A stretch of DNA of 64,000 nt, from assembly GCF_900188105.1 (NCBI RefSeq), contig NZ_FZNP01000006.1, forward strand, positions 62,001-126,000, in the 5' to 3' direction. How positions within the stretch are numbered: the stretch's first letter is position 1; each line of letters opens with the position of its first letter. The stretch is from Actinomadura mexicana. GTDB taxonomy: Bacteria; Actinomycetota; Actinomycetes; Streptosporangiales; Streptosporangiaceae. A model generated the notes under the pieces. It was not told the origin of the DNA. It was given only the letters and a program-made list of their open reading frames with translations, and ran no database searches. Both the position numbers and the translations under genes were made by a program. This document shows positions 32,762-41,684 of the stretch, in pieces.

Positions 32762-33715
32762 TCAGCTCCGGGCGGCGACGATACGGGCGACGGTCTTCTC
32801 CAAGGCGTACGCGGGGTCGGCGGCGCCGCCCTTGACCTCCGCGTCGGCCTCGGCGACGGCGGTCAGCGCCCGCGCGACCCCGTCTCCCGACCAGCCGCGC
32901 AGCTGCCTCTGCACCCGATCGATCTTCCACGGGGGCATGCCCAGATCCTTGGCCAGCGCCGCTCCCCGCGCGCCGCGGGGCGCGCCGCCGACCTTCGCCA
33001 GTCCGCGCACGCCCTGGGCGAGGGCGCTGACGATCAGAACGGGCGCCACACCCGTCGCGAGAGCCCAGCGGAGCTGCTCCAGGGCCTCGGCGAGCTGCCC
33101 CTCGATCGCCTTGTCCGCCACGGTGAAGCCGCTGACCTCGGCACGCCCCCGGTAGTAGCGGGCGATGGCCGCATCGTCGATCTTCCCGCCGGTGTCGGCG
33201 ACGAGCTGGTTGCCGGCCGCGGCCAGCTCGCGCAGGTCGTTGCCGACGGCCTCGATCAGCCCCCGCGCGGCGTCCGCCGAGATCTTCCCGCCCACCTTGC
33301 GGATCTCGCTCCGGACGAAATCGACCCGCTCACCGGCCTTGGTGACCTTCGGGCATGCGATCTTGCGCGCCTTGAGCTTGGTCAGCCCCTCCACCAGCGC
33401 CTTCCCCTTGGCGCCGCCGGGATGGACGGCGACGAGTACGACGTCCTCCGCCGGAGCCCTGGCGTATTTCAACACCTCGGCCGTCAGGTCCTTGCCCAGA
33501 TCCTGCGCCGAGCGCAGCACGAGCACCTTCCCGCCGCCGAACAGCGACGGCGACGTCAGCTCCGAGATGCGTCCGGGCTCCAGCGCGCCGGGCGCCAGAT
33601 CGATGACCTCGATCTCCGGATCCCCTGCCCGCATGGACGCGACGACGTCCCCTATCGCCCGCTCCACGAGCAGCTCTTCGTCACCGACGACCAGAATGAT
33701 GGACTCAACCGACAC
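32762..33715 (-). CDS. holA: DNA polymerase III delta subunit
   Basis: Clamp-loader delta subunit, 317 aa from a GTG at 33715 (V-S-V-E-S-I-I-L-V-V-G). The family pattern is present: GDEELLVERAI near the N-terminus, SLFGGGKVLVLRSAQDL near residue 55, then the helical domain (AARGLIEAVGNDLRELAAAGNQL near residue 150) and the C-terminal collar domain. It follows comEC-comEA on the same strand in the order known from other actinomycetes, though 364 bp separate it from comEC. Confidence 0.92.
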   Translation of the reverse strand: MSVESIILVVGDEELLVERAIGDVVASMRAGDPEIEVIDLAPGALEPGRISELTSPSLFGGGKVLVLRSAQDLGKDLTAEVLKYARAPAEDVVLVAVHPGGAKGKALVEGLTKLKARKIACPKVTKAGERVDFVRSEIRKVGGKISADAARGLIEAVGNDLRELAAAGNQLVADTGGKIDDAAIARYYRGRAEVSGFTVADKAIEGQLAEALEQLRWALATGVAPVLIVSALAQGVRGLAKVGGAPRGARGAALAKDLGMPPWKIDRVQRQLRGWSGDGVARALTAVAEADAEVKGGAADPAYALEKTVARIVAARS

Positions 33716-34079
33716 CCCTGCAGCATGCCACGCCCCACCCGCCCCCGCGCCCAAGCACCGGGAACCCTCCGGCAGCAACTGCTGAGCGCCCACCTTGCTG
33801 TCGGTGTTGGAACAGCCGGGGCGCCGCCGGGAGGTAGATGAGGCGGCCGGCCTCAGAGTCTCGCGAAGGGAGCACCTAAGTCGGCCTGACCGCGCGCACG
33901 GCGCGGGCGCGCCCCGCCTCGTGGGTGCGGTCGCCGGGCCGCGGTCTCGTGCGGGGTGCCGCGGTCCTCCGGGACGCGTTGTGGCCTGGGGAGGGCCCTG
34001 GCTCAACGGCACATCGGGGTGCGGTAGCCGGCTTGCGCGACGTCCTCTACCAGCTGGGCCTTGCGCGTCGGAGGGCTGG
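33716..34079. other. Intergenic region comEC / holA
   Basis: 364 bp on the path from comEC to holA with no supported gene. It is GC-rich, with a GCCGCGGT string repeated at ~20-bp spacing near 33939-33965. A stretch at 34020-34060 resembles a tRNA D-arm on the minus strand but lacks a T-arm and acceptor stem. It probably holds the holA promoter; I could not pick -35/-10 boxes with confidence. Confidence 0.4.
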
Positions 34080-36665
34080 TCAGTGGCGGGGGATGGTGGC
34101 GAGGCCGGATCGGGTGCGGACAATGGCTATGTCGCCTTCCTTGTCGGTGCGGTGGGTCTGGGCGTGGAGGCGGTGCAGGAGGGCGAGGGTGGCGGCGGAC
34201 GGGTGGCCGTAGTCGTTGCGGGCCCCGACCGAGATCAGGGCGATGGACGCGTGCGCCGCGGCCAGGAAGGCCGGGTCTTGGCTGGGTGATCCGTGGTGGG
34301 GGACCTTCAGTACCTGGACGTGAGGGACGCTTGCCTCCAGGGCGCGTTGTGCCTCCGGTTCCACGTCGCCGGCGAGGAGGGCGCTGAAGCCCGGTTTGCG
34401 GGCGACGAGGACCACGCTCGCGTTGTTGATCGTGGTGCCGTCGTCCTCGGGTGACAGGGCGGGGGCGGTGGTCAGCGGGGCGAGGACGGAGAGGGTGAGG
34501 TCTCCGACGCGCCATTGCCGGCCGGTCTCGGCGGGGCCGGTCCGGAGGCCGGACGTGTGGCGGGCCTCGCGGCCCGAGGTGCGGGGCGTGATCAGCACCT
34601 CGCGGACGGTGCGGCCATGGCGGACGCCGGAGACGCCGTTGATGTGGTCGGCGTGCGGGTGGGTCAGGACGAGGAGCGGGACGTCGGTCACGCCGAGGCG
34701 GTGAAGGCAGCGGTCCGCCGAGGAGGGTTCGGGGCCCGTGTCCACGACGACGGCCTGGCCGGGGCCGGCCGACAGGGCCAGCGCATCGCCCTGGCCGACG
34801 TCGCAGGCGACCATCTGCCAGCCGGGCGGCGGCCATGAAGGGGCGATGACGCGCAGGGCGACGACCCCGGCGAGGACGCCGATCATGGCCGCGGCGGTGA
34901 TGAGCCGGAGGCGGTGGCTGCGCAGGGCCAGGGCCGCCGCCCCGGCGCCCAGCAGAAGCGTGGTGGCGCCCAGGGCGCCGCCGGCCCAGGGGATCGTCGC
35001 GTAGGGCAGCGACGCCGCGGTCCGCGCGACCCAGACGATCCAGCCGACGGCCAGACCGGCGGGCCACACGATCACGCGGGCGAGCGGCAGGGAGAGGGGC
35101 GCGGTGACCGTGGCGAGGGCGCCCAGGAGGGTGGCGGGGGCGACGGCCGGGGCCGCGAGCAGGTTGGCGAACACGGAGACGACGCCGATCTCTCCGGACA
35201 GCATCACCAGGACGGGCGCGACGGCCACCTGGGCGGCGGCCGCGACGGCGAGGGCCGCCGCGAGCGGGCCCGGCAGCCGGCGGGCGAGCCGCTCGCGCCA
35301 GGGCGGGGCCAGGACGAGCAGGCCGGCCGTCGCGAGGGCCGACAGCGCGAACCCGTAGGAGCGCGCCAGTTCCGGGTCGATGAGCACGAGAAGCAGCACC
35401 GCCGCCGCCAGGGCGGGGACGCCCTGGCGCTGCCGCCCGCTGAACAGCGCCAGGAGGCTGATCAGGCCCATGACGGTCGCCCGGAGGACGCTCGGTTCCG
35501 GGCGGGCGACGACGACGAACGCGCACACCGCGAGGACGGCGACGGGTGGCGCCCGTCGCCGCCCGAGCCCGGCGAGACGGCACAGCCCGAGGACCGCCCC
35601 GATGACGATCGCCAGATTCGCGCCGGAGACCACGAGGAGGTGGGTGAGCCCGGCCGTCCGGAACTCCTCCGCGAGTTCCGGGTCGAGACGCGAGGCGTCG
35701 CCGACGACCATGGCCGGAAGTACCGCGCGCCTGTCCGGCGGAAGCCGCGCCACGGCCGCTCGCAGCTTCGCCCGCACGTGCTCCGCGGCGCGCTGGATCG
35801 AGGACGGCGGCCCGAGGACGGTCGGCGGCCCGCGCACGATCACGACCGCGGCGAGCAGATCGGGGCCTCGGGGCCGCACGAACCGGCCGCGAAGCCGCAC
35901 GCGCTGGCTGGGGATCGAGCGGAGCCAGCGGGGCTCTGCGGCGATCAGCAGCACCGGGACGCGGACCTCGGTTCGCTCCACGGCCTCCGCACGGGCGCGG
36001 ATTATGATCATCGGTCGTCCGTTCCCGGGCCTTGCCTGCGGGTCCCCGGTCACCACGACCTCGGCCGTCGCGAACCGCCCTGCCCGGGCCAGATCCCGCA
36101 CGGGACCCGTGCCGACGGCCGTCGTCCGCAGCGCCACCCCGCACGCCGATGCCGCAGCACACGCCAGGGCCGCTCCGACGAGAAGCCGCCACGCATCACC
36201 TGGCCGCCGCGCGGCGCCGCCATCCGGCCGCCATGCGATCGGAAGGAGCCCGACGAGGAAGCGTTCACGCCAGGTGCTGCCCGGGTGCCGTGCGGCGCTC
36301 TCGTTCGGGCGTCGTGTGGGTTCGGGGGGTTTGGGTTCGGGGGGTTGGTGGGGGAGGTCTTCGTGGCGGCTGCCGTTCCCAGGCCATGTGGCGTTCCCAC
36401 GCGGGAGGCGCGTGGTCGCGGGAGGCTCGCTGGGGTGGGGTTCGTGGTGTGGGGCGCTCGGGTGACGCGTGGTTTCGCCGTTCGGGTGGGGAGGCACTTG
36501 CCGCTCGGCGGGTGGGGGTGGTCGGTGGGTGGTCAGAAGGTAGAGGGACGCGGCGGCGGTGGTCGCTGCCAGGCCGTAGATGAGGGGCTGGGGCAGCCCT
36601 AGGGTCGCGGCGGCGGCGAGCCAGGCGGCCAGGGCCGGGGCCAGGAGGCGAAGGTCGTGGGTCAT
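34080..36665 (-). CDS. comEC: ComEC/Rec2 DNA-uptake channel protein
   Basis: 861-aa membrane protein for import of single-stranded DNA. The ATG at 36665 overlaps the comEA stop (ATGA). Order: two short N-terminal helices (~5-45); a Pro/Arg/His-rich hydrophilic insert (~47-150); an OB-like domain; the competence transmembrane domain (~330-610, with LLVVSGANLAIV near residue 345); and a C-terminal metallo-beta-lactamase domain with VVDTG, THPHADHING and LKVPHHGS motifs. All lactamase metal ligands appear present, so nuclease function is plausible. The usual length is 700-800 aa; the insert accounts for the excess. Confidence 0.93.
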   Translation of the reverse strand: MTHDLRLLAPALAAWLAAAATLGLPQPLIYGLAATTAAASLYLLTTHRPPPPAERQVPPHPNGETTRHPSAPHHEPHPSEPPATTRLPRGNATWPGNGSRHEDLPHQPPEPKPPEPTRRPNESAARHPGSTWRERFLVGLLPIAWRPDGGAARRPGDAWRLLVGAALACAAASACGVALRTTAVGTGPVRDLARAGRFATAEVVVTGDPQARPGNGRPMIIIRARAEAVERTEVRVPVLLIAAEPRWLRSIPSQRVRLRGRFVRPRGPDLLAAVVIVRGPPTVLGPPSSIQRAAEHVRAKLRAAVARLPPDRRAVLPAMVVGDASRLDPELAEEFRTAGLTHLLVVSGANLAIVIGAVLGLCRLAGLGRRRAPPVAVLAVCAFVVVARPEPSVLRATVMGLISLLALFSGRQRQGVPALAAAVLLLVLIDPELARSYGFALSALATAGLLVLAPPWRERLARRLPGPLAAALAVAAAAQVAVAPVLVMLSGEIGVVSVFANLLAAPAVAPATLLGALATVTAPLSLPLARVIVWPAGLAVGWIVWVARTAASLPYATIPWAGGALGATTLLLGAGAAALALRSHRLRLITAAAMIGVLAGVVALRVIAPSWPPPGWQMVACDVGQGDALALSAGPGQAVVVDTGPEPSSADRCLHRLGVTDVPLLVLTHPHADHINGVSGVRHGRTVREVLITPRTSGREARHTSGLRTGPAETGRQWRVGDLTLSVLAPLTTAPALSPEDDGTTINNASVVLVARKPGFSALLAGDVEPEAQRALEASVPHVQVLKVPHHGSPSQDPAFLAAAHASIALISVGARNDYGHPSAATLALLHRLHAQTHRTDKEGDIAIVRTRSGLATIPRH
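36318..36354 (+). other. Potential G-quadruplex inside comEC
   Basis: On the plus (template) strand five G-tracts of 3, 6, 3, 6 and 5 bases are separated by loops of 3, 3, 3 and 5 bases. The tract lies in the part of comEC that encodes the proline-rich insert. Confidence 0.55.
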
Positions 36666-37375
36666 ACCCGCACCATCGTCTTCAGGTCTGCGAAGCGGTG
36701 GGCGCCGATGCCGCTGACGTCCTGGAGTTGCTCGACGGAGCGGAAGCCGCCGTGCTGGGTGCGGTAGGCGACGATGCGCTGGGCGAGGACGGGCCCCACG
36801 CCGGGGAGGTCGTCCAGTTGGTCGGGGGTGGCCGCGTTGAGGTCGAGCGGGGCGCCGGGTGCGCCCGGGGCGGTCGGGGTCGCACCGCCGGGCGGCGGCG
36901 GGGGCGGTGACGGCGCGCGGATGCCGACCGGGATCTGCTCGCCGTCCACCAGGGGGCGGGCCAGGTTGAGGGTGCCGGTCTTCACGCCCGGACGGACTCC
37001 GCCCGCGGCCTTGACGGCCTCGGCGACCCGGGAGCCGGACGGCAGGGTGACCACGCCCGGGTGCTTGACCTTGCCGAGGACGTGGACGACCACCGGGGAG
37101 GACGCCGCAGCCGCCGGGCCGGCCGACAGGGTGGGGCGCGGTTCGGTGAGGGAGGCGGTCGCGGCGGGGGCCGCCGGCTGGGGGCGCGGCCGGGCGAGCC
37201 AGAGATATCCGGCGGCCACCAGGGCGGCGAGCACGCCGACGAGGACGAGCATGCGGACATGGGAGCGTTCGGGTGCCGCGCGTGACCGGGCCGCCGGCGG
37301 CGCGTCGGCAGAGGCTGCGGACGGCTTCCACCGGCCCGTGAGGGTGTGCAGGCGGTCTTCGGTGTCAGGTCTCAT
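36662..37375 (-). CDS. comEA: ComEA-type DNA-binding competence protein
   Basis: 237 aa. Cytoplasmic basic N-terminus, one transmembrane helix (~42-60, LVLVGVLAALVAAGYLWLA), a Pro/Ala linker, and a SLBB domain (VVVHVLGKVKHPGVVTLPSG, near residue 95). A Pro-rich spacer leads to C-terminal paired helix-hairpin-helix motifs (LNAATPDQLDDLPGVGPVLAQRI and VEQLQDVSGIG) that bind DNA. The ATG at 37375 is chosen over upstream frames because it puts ~40 residues before the helix. Coupled to comEC by a 4-bp overlap. These two encode the envelope DNA-uptake step. Confidence 0.93.
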   Translation of the reverse strand: MRPDTEDRLHTLTGRWKPSAASADAPPAARSRAAPERSHVRMLVLVGVLAALVAAGYLWLARPRPQPAAPAATASLTEPRPTLSAGPAAAASSPVVVHVLGKVKHPGVVTLPSGSRVAEAVKAAGGVRPGVKTGTLNLARPLVDGEQIPVGIRAPSPPPPPPGGATPTAPGAPGAPLDLNAATPDQLDDLPGVGPVLAQRIVAYRTQHGGFRSVEQLQDVSGIGAHRFADLKTMVRV

Positions 37376-37442
37376 GGGGCCTGACGTTAAAGAGGCTGAG
37401 CGGGCCGGTGCGCGGAGTTCTGAAAGTGTGGACAACTCTGGG

Positions 37443-38753
37443 TCAGCGGCGCCGGGACGCCGCGGCGGCGAGGACGAGCAGCGCTGCAAGAAGGGCCGTG
37501 ACGTGGGTCAACGTGCCGGGCGACGAGAGGTAGACGCCGCCGAGGACGGCGATCGCGAGGACGTTCGACAGCAGGACGCCCGTGTTCGTCAGGGCGGAGA
37601 CGGACGAGGCCTGGGCCGGTCCCACGGCCCCGGTGATCCGATCGACCAGAGGGCTGAAGCCGGCGGCGTGACCGAACCCGGCGGCGTACATGAGGGGTAT
37701 CGACAGGAGCACCGGCCAGCCGTCCCTGATCAGGAGGGCCAGTGCCGACGCGGCGGCGGCGAATGTGAGCAGGCCCCATGTCGGCAGATTCGCTCTCACC
37801 GGAAGGGGCAGGCGTGTCCATCCCAGGCCGGCCGTCGCGAAGCCCGCCGTGTACGGGAGGAACGTGAGCCCGGCGTGGAGCGGCGAGAAGCCGAGCACGT
37901 TCTGCAGGTAGAGCGCGAGCGTGAAGAGGAAGCCGGTGTAGGCGCCCATGACCGCGCAGGCGGCGAACAGGCCGGGCTTGATGAAAGGTCCGCGAAGCAC
38001 GGTGAGGTCCAGGAGTGGCGATGCCGTTTTCCGTTCGTGGACGCAGAAGATGGTGAGCAGGACGCATCCCGTCGCGATGGACGGCCACGTCCACAGCGGC
38101 CAGTGCTGTTCCCTGCCGAGTACCAGCGGTACGACGAGCGCGCCCATGCCGCACGAGAGGAGCACCACGCCGGCCAGGTCCAGGCGGACGGCCTTCCTGT
38201 GTTCCGGCGGCATCAGACGCGGTCCGATGGCGAGAAGCGCAGCTCCCACCGGGACATTGACCAGGAAGATGGGCCGCCAACTGCCGCCCAGGGTCACGAT
38301 GACGCCTCCCGCCATCTGGCCCAAGGCGACGCCCAGCGCCAGGACCATCGAGTACAGGCCGAGTGCACGTGCCCTGGCCGCCCCCTCGAAGGACAGCTGG
38401 ATCAACGACAGAACCTGCGGCAGTAGTAGTGCGGCCGCGGCACCCTGGAGGATCCGCGCGGCGACGAGAACGGCACCGGTTGGCGCCAGCCCACAGGCCA
38501 ACGATGTGGCGGTGAAGCCGAAAAGCCCAAGGAAGAACATCGTGCGGTGGCCGTAGGTGTCGCCCAGTCGCGCGCCCGTGACCACGAGGACGGCCAAGGC
38601 GAAGATGTAGCCGCCCGTGACGAGTTGCAGCAGAGAGCCGGACGCGTGCAGCCCTTCCGCGATGTCGGGCATCGCCACCGCCACGATGGAGCCGTCCATC
38701 GAGACCATCGTCTGCCCCGTGAGCAGCACCACCAGCAGCCATCGTCTGACCAT
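37443..38753 (-). CDS. MFS drug/metabolite exporter (DHA2-like)
   Basis: 436 aa, about 13-14 hydrophobic helices. The motif-C-like sequence near helix 5 (GVALGQMAGGVIVTLGGSWRPIFLVNVPVG pattern), the helix-1 region with T-M-V-S-M-D-G-S-I-V-A-V-A-M-P and the A-R-L-G-D-T-Y-G-H-R motif A mark the DHA2 subgroup of antiporters. Probably proton-driven export of a drug or natural product. Divergent from an AraC-type regulator across a 68-bp spacer with an inverted repeat. This pair lies between comEA and degV. Confidence 0.9.
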   Translation of the reverse strand: MVRRWLLVVLLTGQTMVSMDGSIVAVAMPDIAEGLHASGSLLQLVTGGYIFALAVLVVTGARLGDTYGHRTMFFLGLFGFTATSLACGLAPTGAVLVAARILQGAAAALLLPQVLSLIQLSFEGAARARALGLYSMVLALGVALGQMAGGVIVTLGGSWRPIFLVNVPVGAALLAIGPRLMPPEHRKAVRLDLAGVVLLSCGMGALVVPLVLGREQHWPLWTWPSIATGCVLLTIFCVHERKTASPLLDLTVLRGPFIKPGLFAACAVMGAYTGFLFTLALYLQNVLGFSPLHAGLTFLPYTAGFATAGLGWTRLPLPVRANLPTWGLLTFAAAASALALLIRDGWPVLLSIPLMYAAGFGHAAGFSPLVDRITGAVGPAQASSVSALTNTGVLLSNVLAIAVLGGVYLSSPGTLTHVTALLAALLVLAAAASRRR

Positions 38754-38760
38754 TCCGCGA

Positions 38761-38781
38761 GTGTGCGGGGCGGCTGCACAC
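38761..38781. promoter_or_regulatory. Inverted repeat between MFS and AraC genes
   Basis: GTGTGC (38761-38766) and GCACAC (38776-38781) with a 9-nt spacer. It lies 8 bp in front of the MFS start and 40 bp in front of araC. TACGAT at 38809-38814 is 7 nt before the araC ATG, a candidate leaderless -10. Confidence 0.4.
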
Positions 38782-38821
38782 GAGCGCTTGAAGATGTTTG
38801 CCCCTGCGTACGATGGCGGGC

Positions 38822-39571
38822 ATGCGCGATTCGACCACCGTGGCGGAGACGGACGGCTTCGCCGTCCACACGGTGCGATGCACGGGGCAGCGGCCCGGAT
38901 GGTCGGAGCCGGAGCCCTTCACCGGAGATCAGATCGTCCTGGTGCGGGCGGGACGGTTCCGCATGCGGTCGCGCCACGGACGCGCCGTCATCGATCCCGC
39001 CATGGGCTACGCCCAGACCGTCGATGAGGAGGGACAGTTCGCGCATCCCGCGGGCGGCGACGTGTGCACTGCCATCATGCTCTCCCCCGGCCTGTGGCGA
39101 CGCCCGTCCGGGCCGGTCAGGGTCAGCGCGCGCGCAGACGTCGCTCACCGCCTCCTCCTGCGTTCCGGTCCTGACGTGGCCTTCGAGACGGCCGAGCGGC
39201 TCATGGTGCTTCTCGCCCGACTCGCCGTGGACGAGCAGGGCGGGAAGCGGCGCGCCCTGGTCGACGAGGCGCGCGAGGCCTTGACGAGCGGACATCAGGA
39301 AGCGGGCGGGCTCGTCCCGCTGGCGCGCCTGCTGGAGGTCTCCCCCTCCCACCTGAGCCGGACTTTCCGCAGCGAGACCGGCATGTCCGTCACCCGTTAC
39401 CGGAACCGGATCCGGGTCGGGCGCGCCCTGGACCGGCTGGAGCAGGGCGAACGGGACCTGTCCGGCCTGGCCGCCGATCTCGGCTTCGCCGACCACGCGC
39501 ATCTCACCCGGACGATCAGGGCGGAGACCGGTCACCCGCCGACCGTCCTTCGCCGCCTCCTGCGCCCCTGA
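38822..39571 (+). CDS. AraC-family transcriptional regulator
   Basis: 249 aa from the ATG at 38822, which is 7 nt after a TACGAT -10 box; in-frame ATGs at 38813 and 38798 are possible. The N-terminal ~130 residues form a cupin-like sensor (FTGDQIVLVRAGRFRMR). The C-terminal ~100 residues hold the double HTH (VPLARLLEVSPSHLSRTFRSETG and LSGLAADLGFADHAHLTRTIRAE, given as fragments). Presumed regulator of the divergent MFS exporter. Confidence 0.9.
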   Translation: MRDSTTVAETDGFAVHTVRCTGQRPGWSEPEPFTGDQIVLVRAGRFRMRSRHGRAVIDPAMGYAQTVDEEGQFAHPAGGDVCTAIMLSPGLWRRPSGPVRVSARADVAHRLLLRSGPDVAFETAERLMVLLARLAVDEQGGKRRALVDEAREALTSGHQEAGGLVPLARLLEVSPSHLSRTFRSETGMSVTRYRNRIRVGRALDRLEQGERDLSGLAADLGFADHAHLTRTIRAETGHPPTVLRRLLRP

Positions 39572-39593
39572 GGGACTTACGGCGCCTGCGGCA

Positions 39594-40439
39594 TCAGAGA
39601 TGGGGGGCGATGACGACGCCCAGCATGCCGGGGCCGACGTGGGCGCCGATGACGGGGCCGACCTCACCGACGTAGAGGTCCTGGACGCGCGGGACGCGCC
39701 GGCGCAGCCGGGCGGCGAGGGTCTCGGCGCGGGCGGCGGCGGCGAGGTGCTGGATGCCGAGGTCGACGCGCCGGTCGCCGGCCTCTGCCACGGCCAGTTC
39801 CTCCAGCCGGGCCAGCGCCCGCGAGGACGTGCGGACCTTCTCCAGCGGCGCGATGCCGCCGCCGGTGATCTCCAGGAGCGGCTTCACCATCAGCGCGGAG
39901 CCCCACAGGGTGGCGGCGGCGCCGATCCGGCCGCCCCGCCGCAGGTGCTCCAGGGTGTCGACGTAGATGAGGGAGCGGGTGAGCCCGGCCCGCCGGGTGG
40001 CGGCGGCCACGGTGTCGTCGGCGGACCCGCCCGCCATCGCGGCGGCCGCCGCGGAGAGGGCGGCGAATCCGAGGCCCATGCCGATGGTGCCGCTGTCGAC
40101 GACCCGCACGGGCACGGGGGCGTCCTCGGCGGCGAGCCGCGCCGCCTCGACCGTCCCCGACACGGCGGAGGCCAGGTGCACCGAGACCACCTCACGCGCG
40201 CCCGAGGCCGCGGCGGCCTTGTAGGCGTCGGCGAACCGCTGGGGCGCGGGACGGGACGTGGTGACGGGATGCCATTCCTTCAACGCCCGAGCCGCTTCGG
40301 CGGTGCTGATGTCGCCTTCGTCCCGGGTGGTGCCGCCGACGGCGATCTGCAGGGGGACGACGGTCAGCCCGTGCCGTTCGGCGAGCCCGGGGGGAAGGTA
40401 GGCGGTGGAATCGGTGACGACCACGACCGCACTGCCCAT
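39594..40439 (-). CDS. DegV-family fatty-acid-binding protein
   Basis: 281 aa, complete DegV fold: N-terminal VVVTDSTAYLPPGL, TTSRPAP near residue 60, SGTVEAARLA near residue 115, VDSGTIGMGLG near residue 137, and YVDTLEHLRRGGRIG near residue 182. DegV/FakB proteins hold a fatty acid for the kinase FakA; no kinase gene is adjacent. In related actinomycetes degV lies near comEA, as here, but separated by the MFS/AraC pair. Confidence 0.92.
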   Translation of the reverse strand: MGSAVVVVTDSTAYLPPGLAERHGLTVVPLQIAVGGTTRDEGDISTAEAARALKEWHPVTTSRPAPQRFADAYKAAAASGAREVVSVHLASAVSGTVEAARLAAEDAPVPVRVVDSGTIGMGLGFAALSAAAAAMAGGSADDTVAAATRRAGLTRSLIYVDTLEHLRRGGRIGAAATLWGSALMVKPLLEITGGGIAPLEKVRTSSRALARLEELAVAEAGDRRVDLGIQHLAAAARAETLAARLRRRVPRVQDLYVGEVGPVIGAHVGPGMLGVVIAPHL

Positions 40440-40469
40440 GCCGGTGACACTACCCGCCGCGCGCCACCG

Positions 40470-41684
40470 TCAGGGCTGCACGGGGACGCCGCCGCGCCAG
40501 ACGCGCAGGGCGCGGAGCCCGAACGCCCAGGCGAAGGCGCCCTCGTGGTCGGCGTCCCACAGGACGATGTCGGCGAGCATGCCCGGGGCGAGGGAGCCGC
40601 GGTCGCCGACGCGCAGCGCGGCGGCTCCGCCGAGGGTGGCGGCGCGCAGCGCCTCGGTCACGCTGAGCCCGAACATCGCGACCGACAGCCCGATGACGAG
40701 GGGCATGGAGGTGATGCCGCACTGGCCGGGGTTGTGGTCGGTGCCGAGGGCGACGGTGACGCCGCGGTCGAGCATCTGCCGGACGGGCGCGGGGGCGCGG
40801 CTGCTGTTGAGGGAGCTGCCGGGGCAGACGGTGGCGGTGACGCCGGCGTGGGCGAGGGCCTTGATGTCGTCGTCGTTGGCCTGGGTGAGCAGGTCGGCGG
40901 ACGCGCAGCCGACCTCGGCGGCGACCTGCGCGGCGCCGATGCGCTCGTTGGCGCAGGCGTGCATGCGGGCCTTGAGGCCGGCGCGCTTGCCGGTGAGCAG
41001 GAGGGCGCGGGCCTCCTCGGCGGTGAAGTGGCCCTCGTCGCAGTAGACGTCGATCGAGTCGGCGCCGGCGACGGCGGCGTCGCCTGCCCACAGCCGGACG
41101 GCCTCGATGTAGTCGCGGCGGCGTCCGAAGAACTCGGGCGGCAGGATGTGCGCGGCGAGGAACGTGGCATGGATGCGGGGCATGGAGGGCTCGCCCTCCA
41201 GCGACCGCAGCATCCGGATGTCGGCGAGCTCGCCGTCACGGGTGAGGTGGTAGCCGGTCTTGGCCTCGACGGTGGTGGTGCCGGCGAGGATCCACTGGCG
41301 GAGCCGTTCGCGGACGCCGTTGCAGAGCGTCCAGGGGTCGGTCCCCCGGGTGACGGTCACGGTGGAGTTGACGCCGCCGCCCGCCGCGGTGATGGCCGAG
41401 TGGGACGAGCCGCTGGTGCGCATGGCGAGCTCGGCCCAGCGGTTGCCCGCGTAGACGGGGTGGGAGTGGGCGTCGATGAGGCCGGGGGTGACGAGGCCGC
41501 CGCCGAGGTTCTCGACGTGGTCGACGTCGACGATGTCGTCGATGATGCCGGGGACGCTCTGCGGGAGGTCGGAGGCGGGCCCGGCCCAGACGACCCGGTC
41601 GTCGTGGATGAGCACCGCGGCGTTGCTGCAGACGTCGGTGCCCGTCCAGAGCCTGCCGATGTTCGTCAACAGCCGTACGGTCAT
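40470..41684 (-). CDS. hutI: Imidazolonepropionase
   Basis: 404-aa amidohydrolase of histidine degradation: opens 4-imidazolone-5-propionate to N-formimino-L-glutamate. Metal site motifs IDAHSHPVYAGNR near residue 75, VEAKTGYHL near residue 130, DVYCDEGHF near residue 205, MHACANE near residue 240, and the LGTDHNPG aspartate near residue 305. ATG at 41684. No hutH, hutU or formimidoylglutamate hydrolase is in the window, so the pathway genes are scattered. DegV follows 30 bp downstream on the same strand. Confidence 0.9.
   Translation of the reverse strand: MTVRLLTNIGRLWTGTDVCSNAAVLIHDDRVVWAGPASDLPQSVPGIIDDIVDVDHVENLGGGLVTPGLIDAHSHPVYAGNRWAELAMRTSGSSHSAITAAGGGVNSTVTVTRGTDPWTLCNGVRERLRQWILAGTTTVEAKTGYHLTRDGELADIRMLRSLEGEPSMPRIHATFLAAHILPPEFFGRRRDYIEAVRLWAGDAAVAGADSIDVYCDEGHFTAEEARALLLTGKRAGLKARMHACANERIGAAQVAAEVGCASADLLTQANDDDIKALAHAGVTATVCPGSSLNSSRAPAPVRQMLDRGVTVALGTDHNPGQCGITSMPLVIGLSVAMFGLSVTEALRAATLGGAAALRVGDRGSLAPGMLADIVLWDADHEGAFAWAFGLRALRVWRGGVPVQP

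Noticed and set aside
34020..34060. tRNA-like sequence on the minus strand
   Set aside because: A D-arm-like AGCTGGTAGAGGA string is present, but there is no T-arm GGTTC-type sequence and no matching acceptor stem.
34003..34070. Protein-like string A-Q-L-V-E-D-V-A-Q-A-G-Y-R-T-P after comEC
   Set aside because: It is in another frame than comEC, is only ~20 residues long without a start or ribosome site, and most likely arises by chance.
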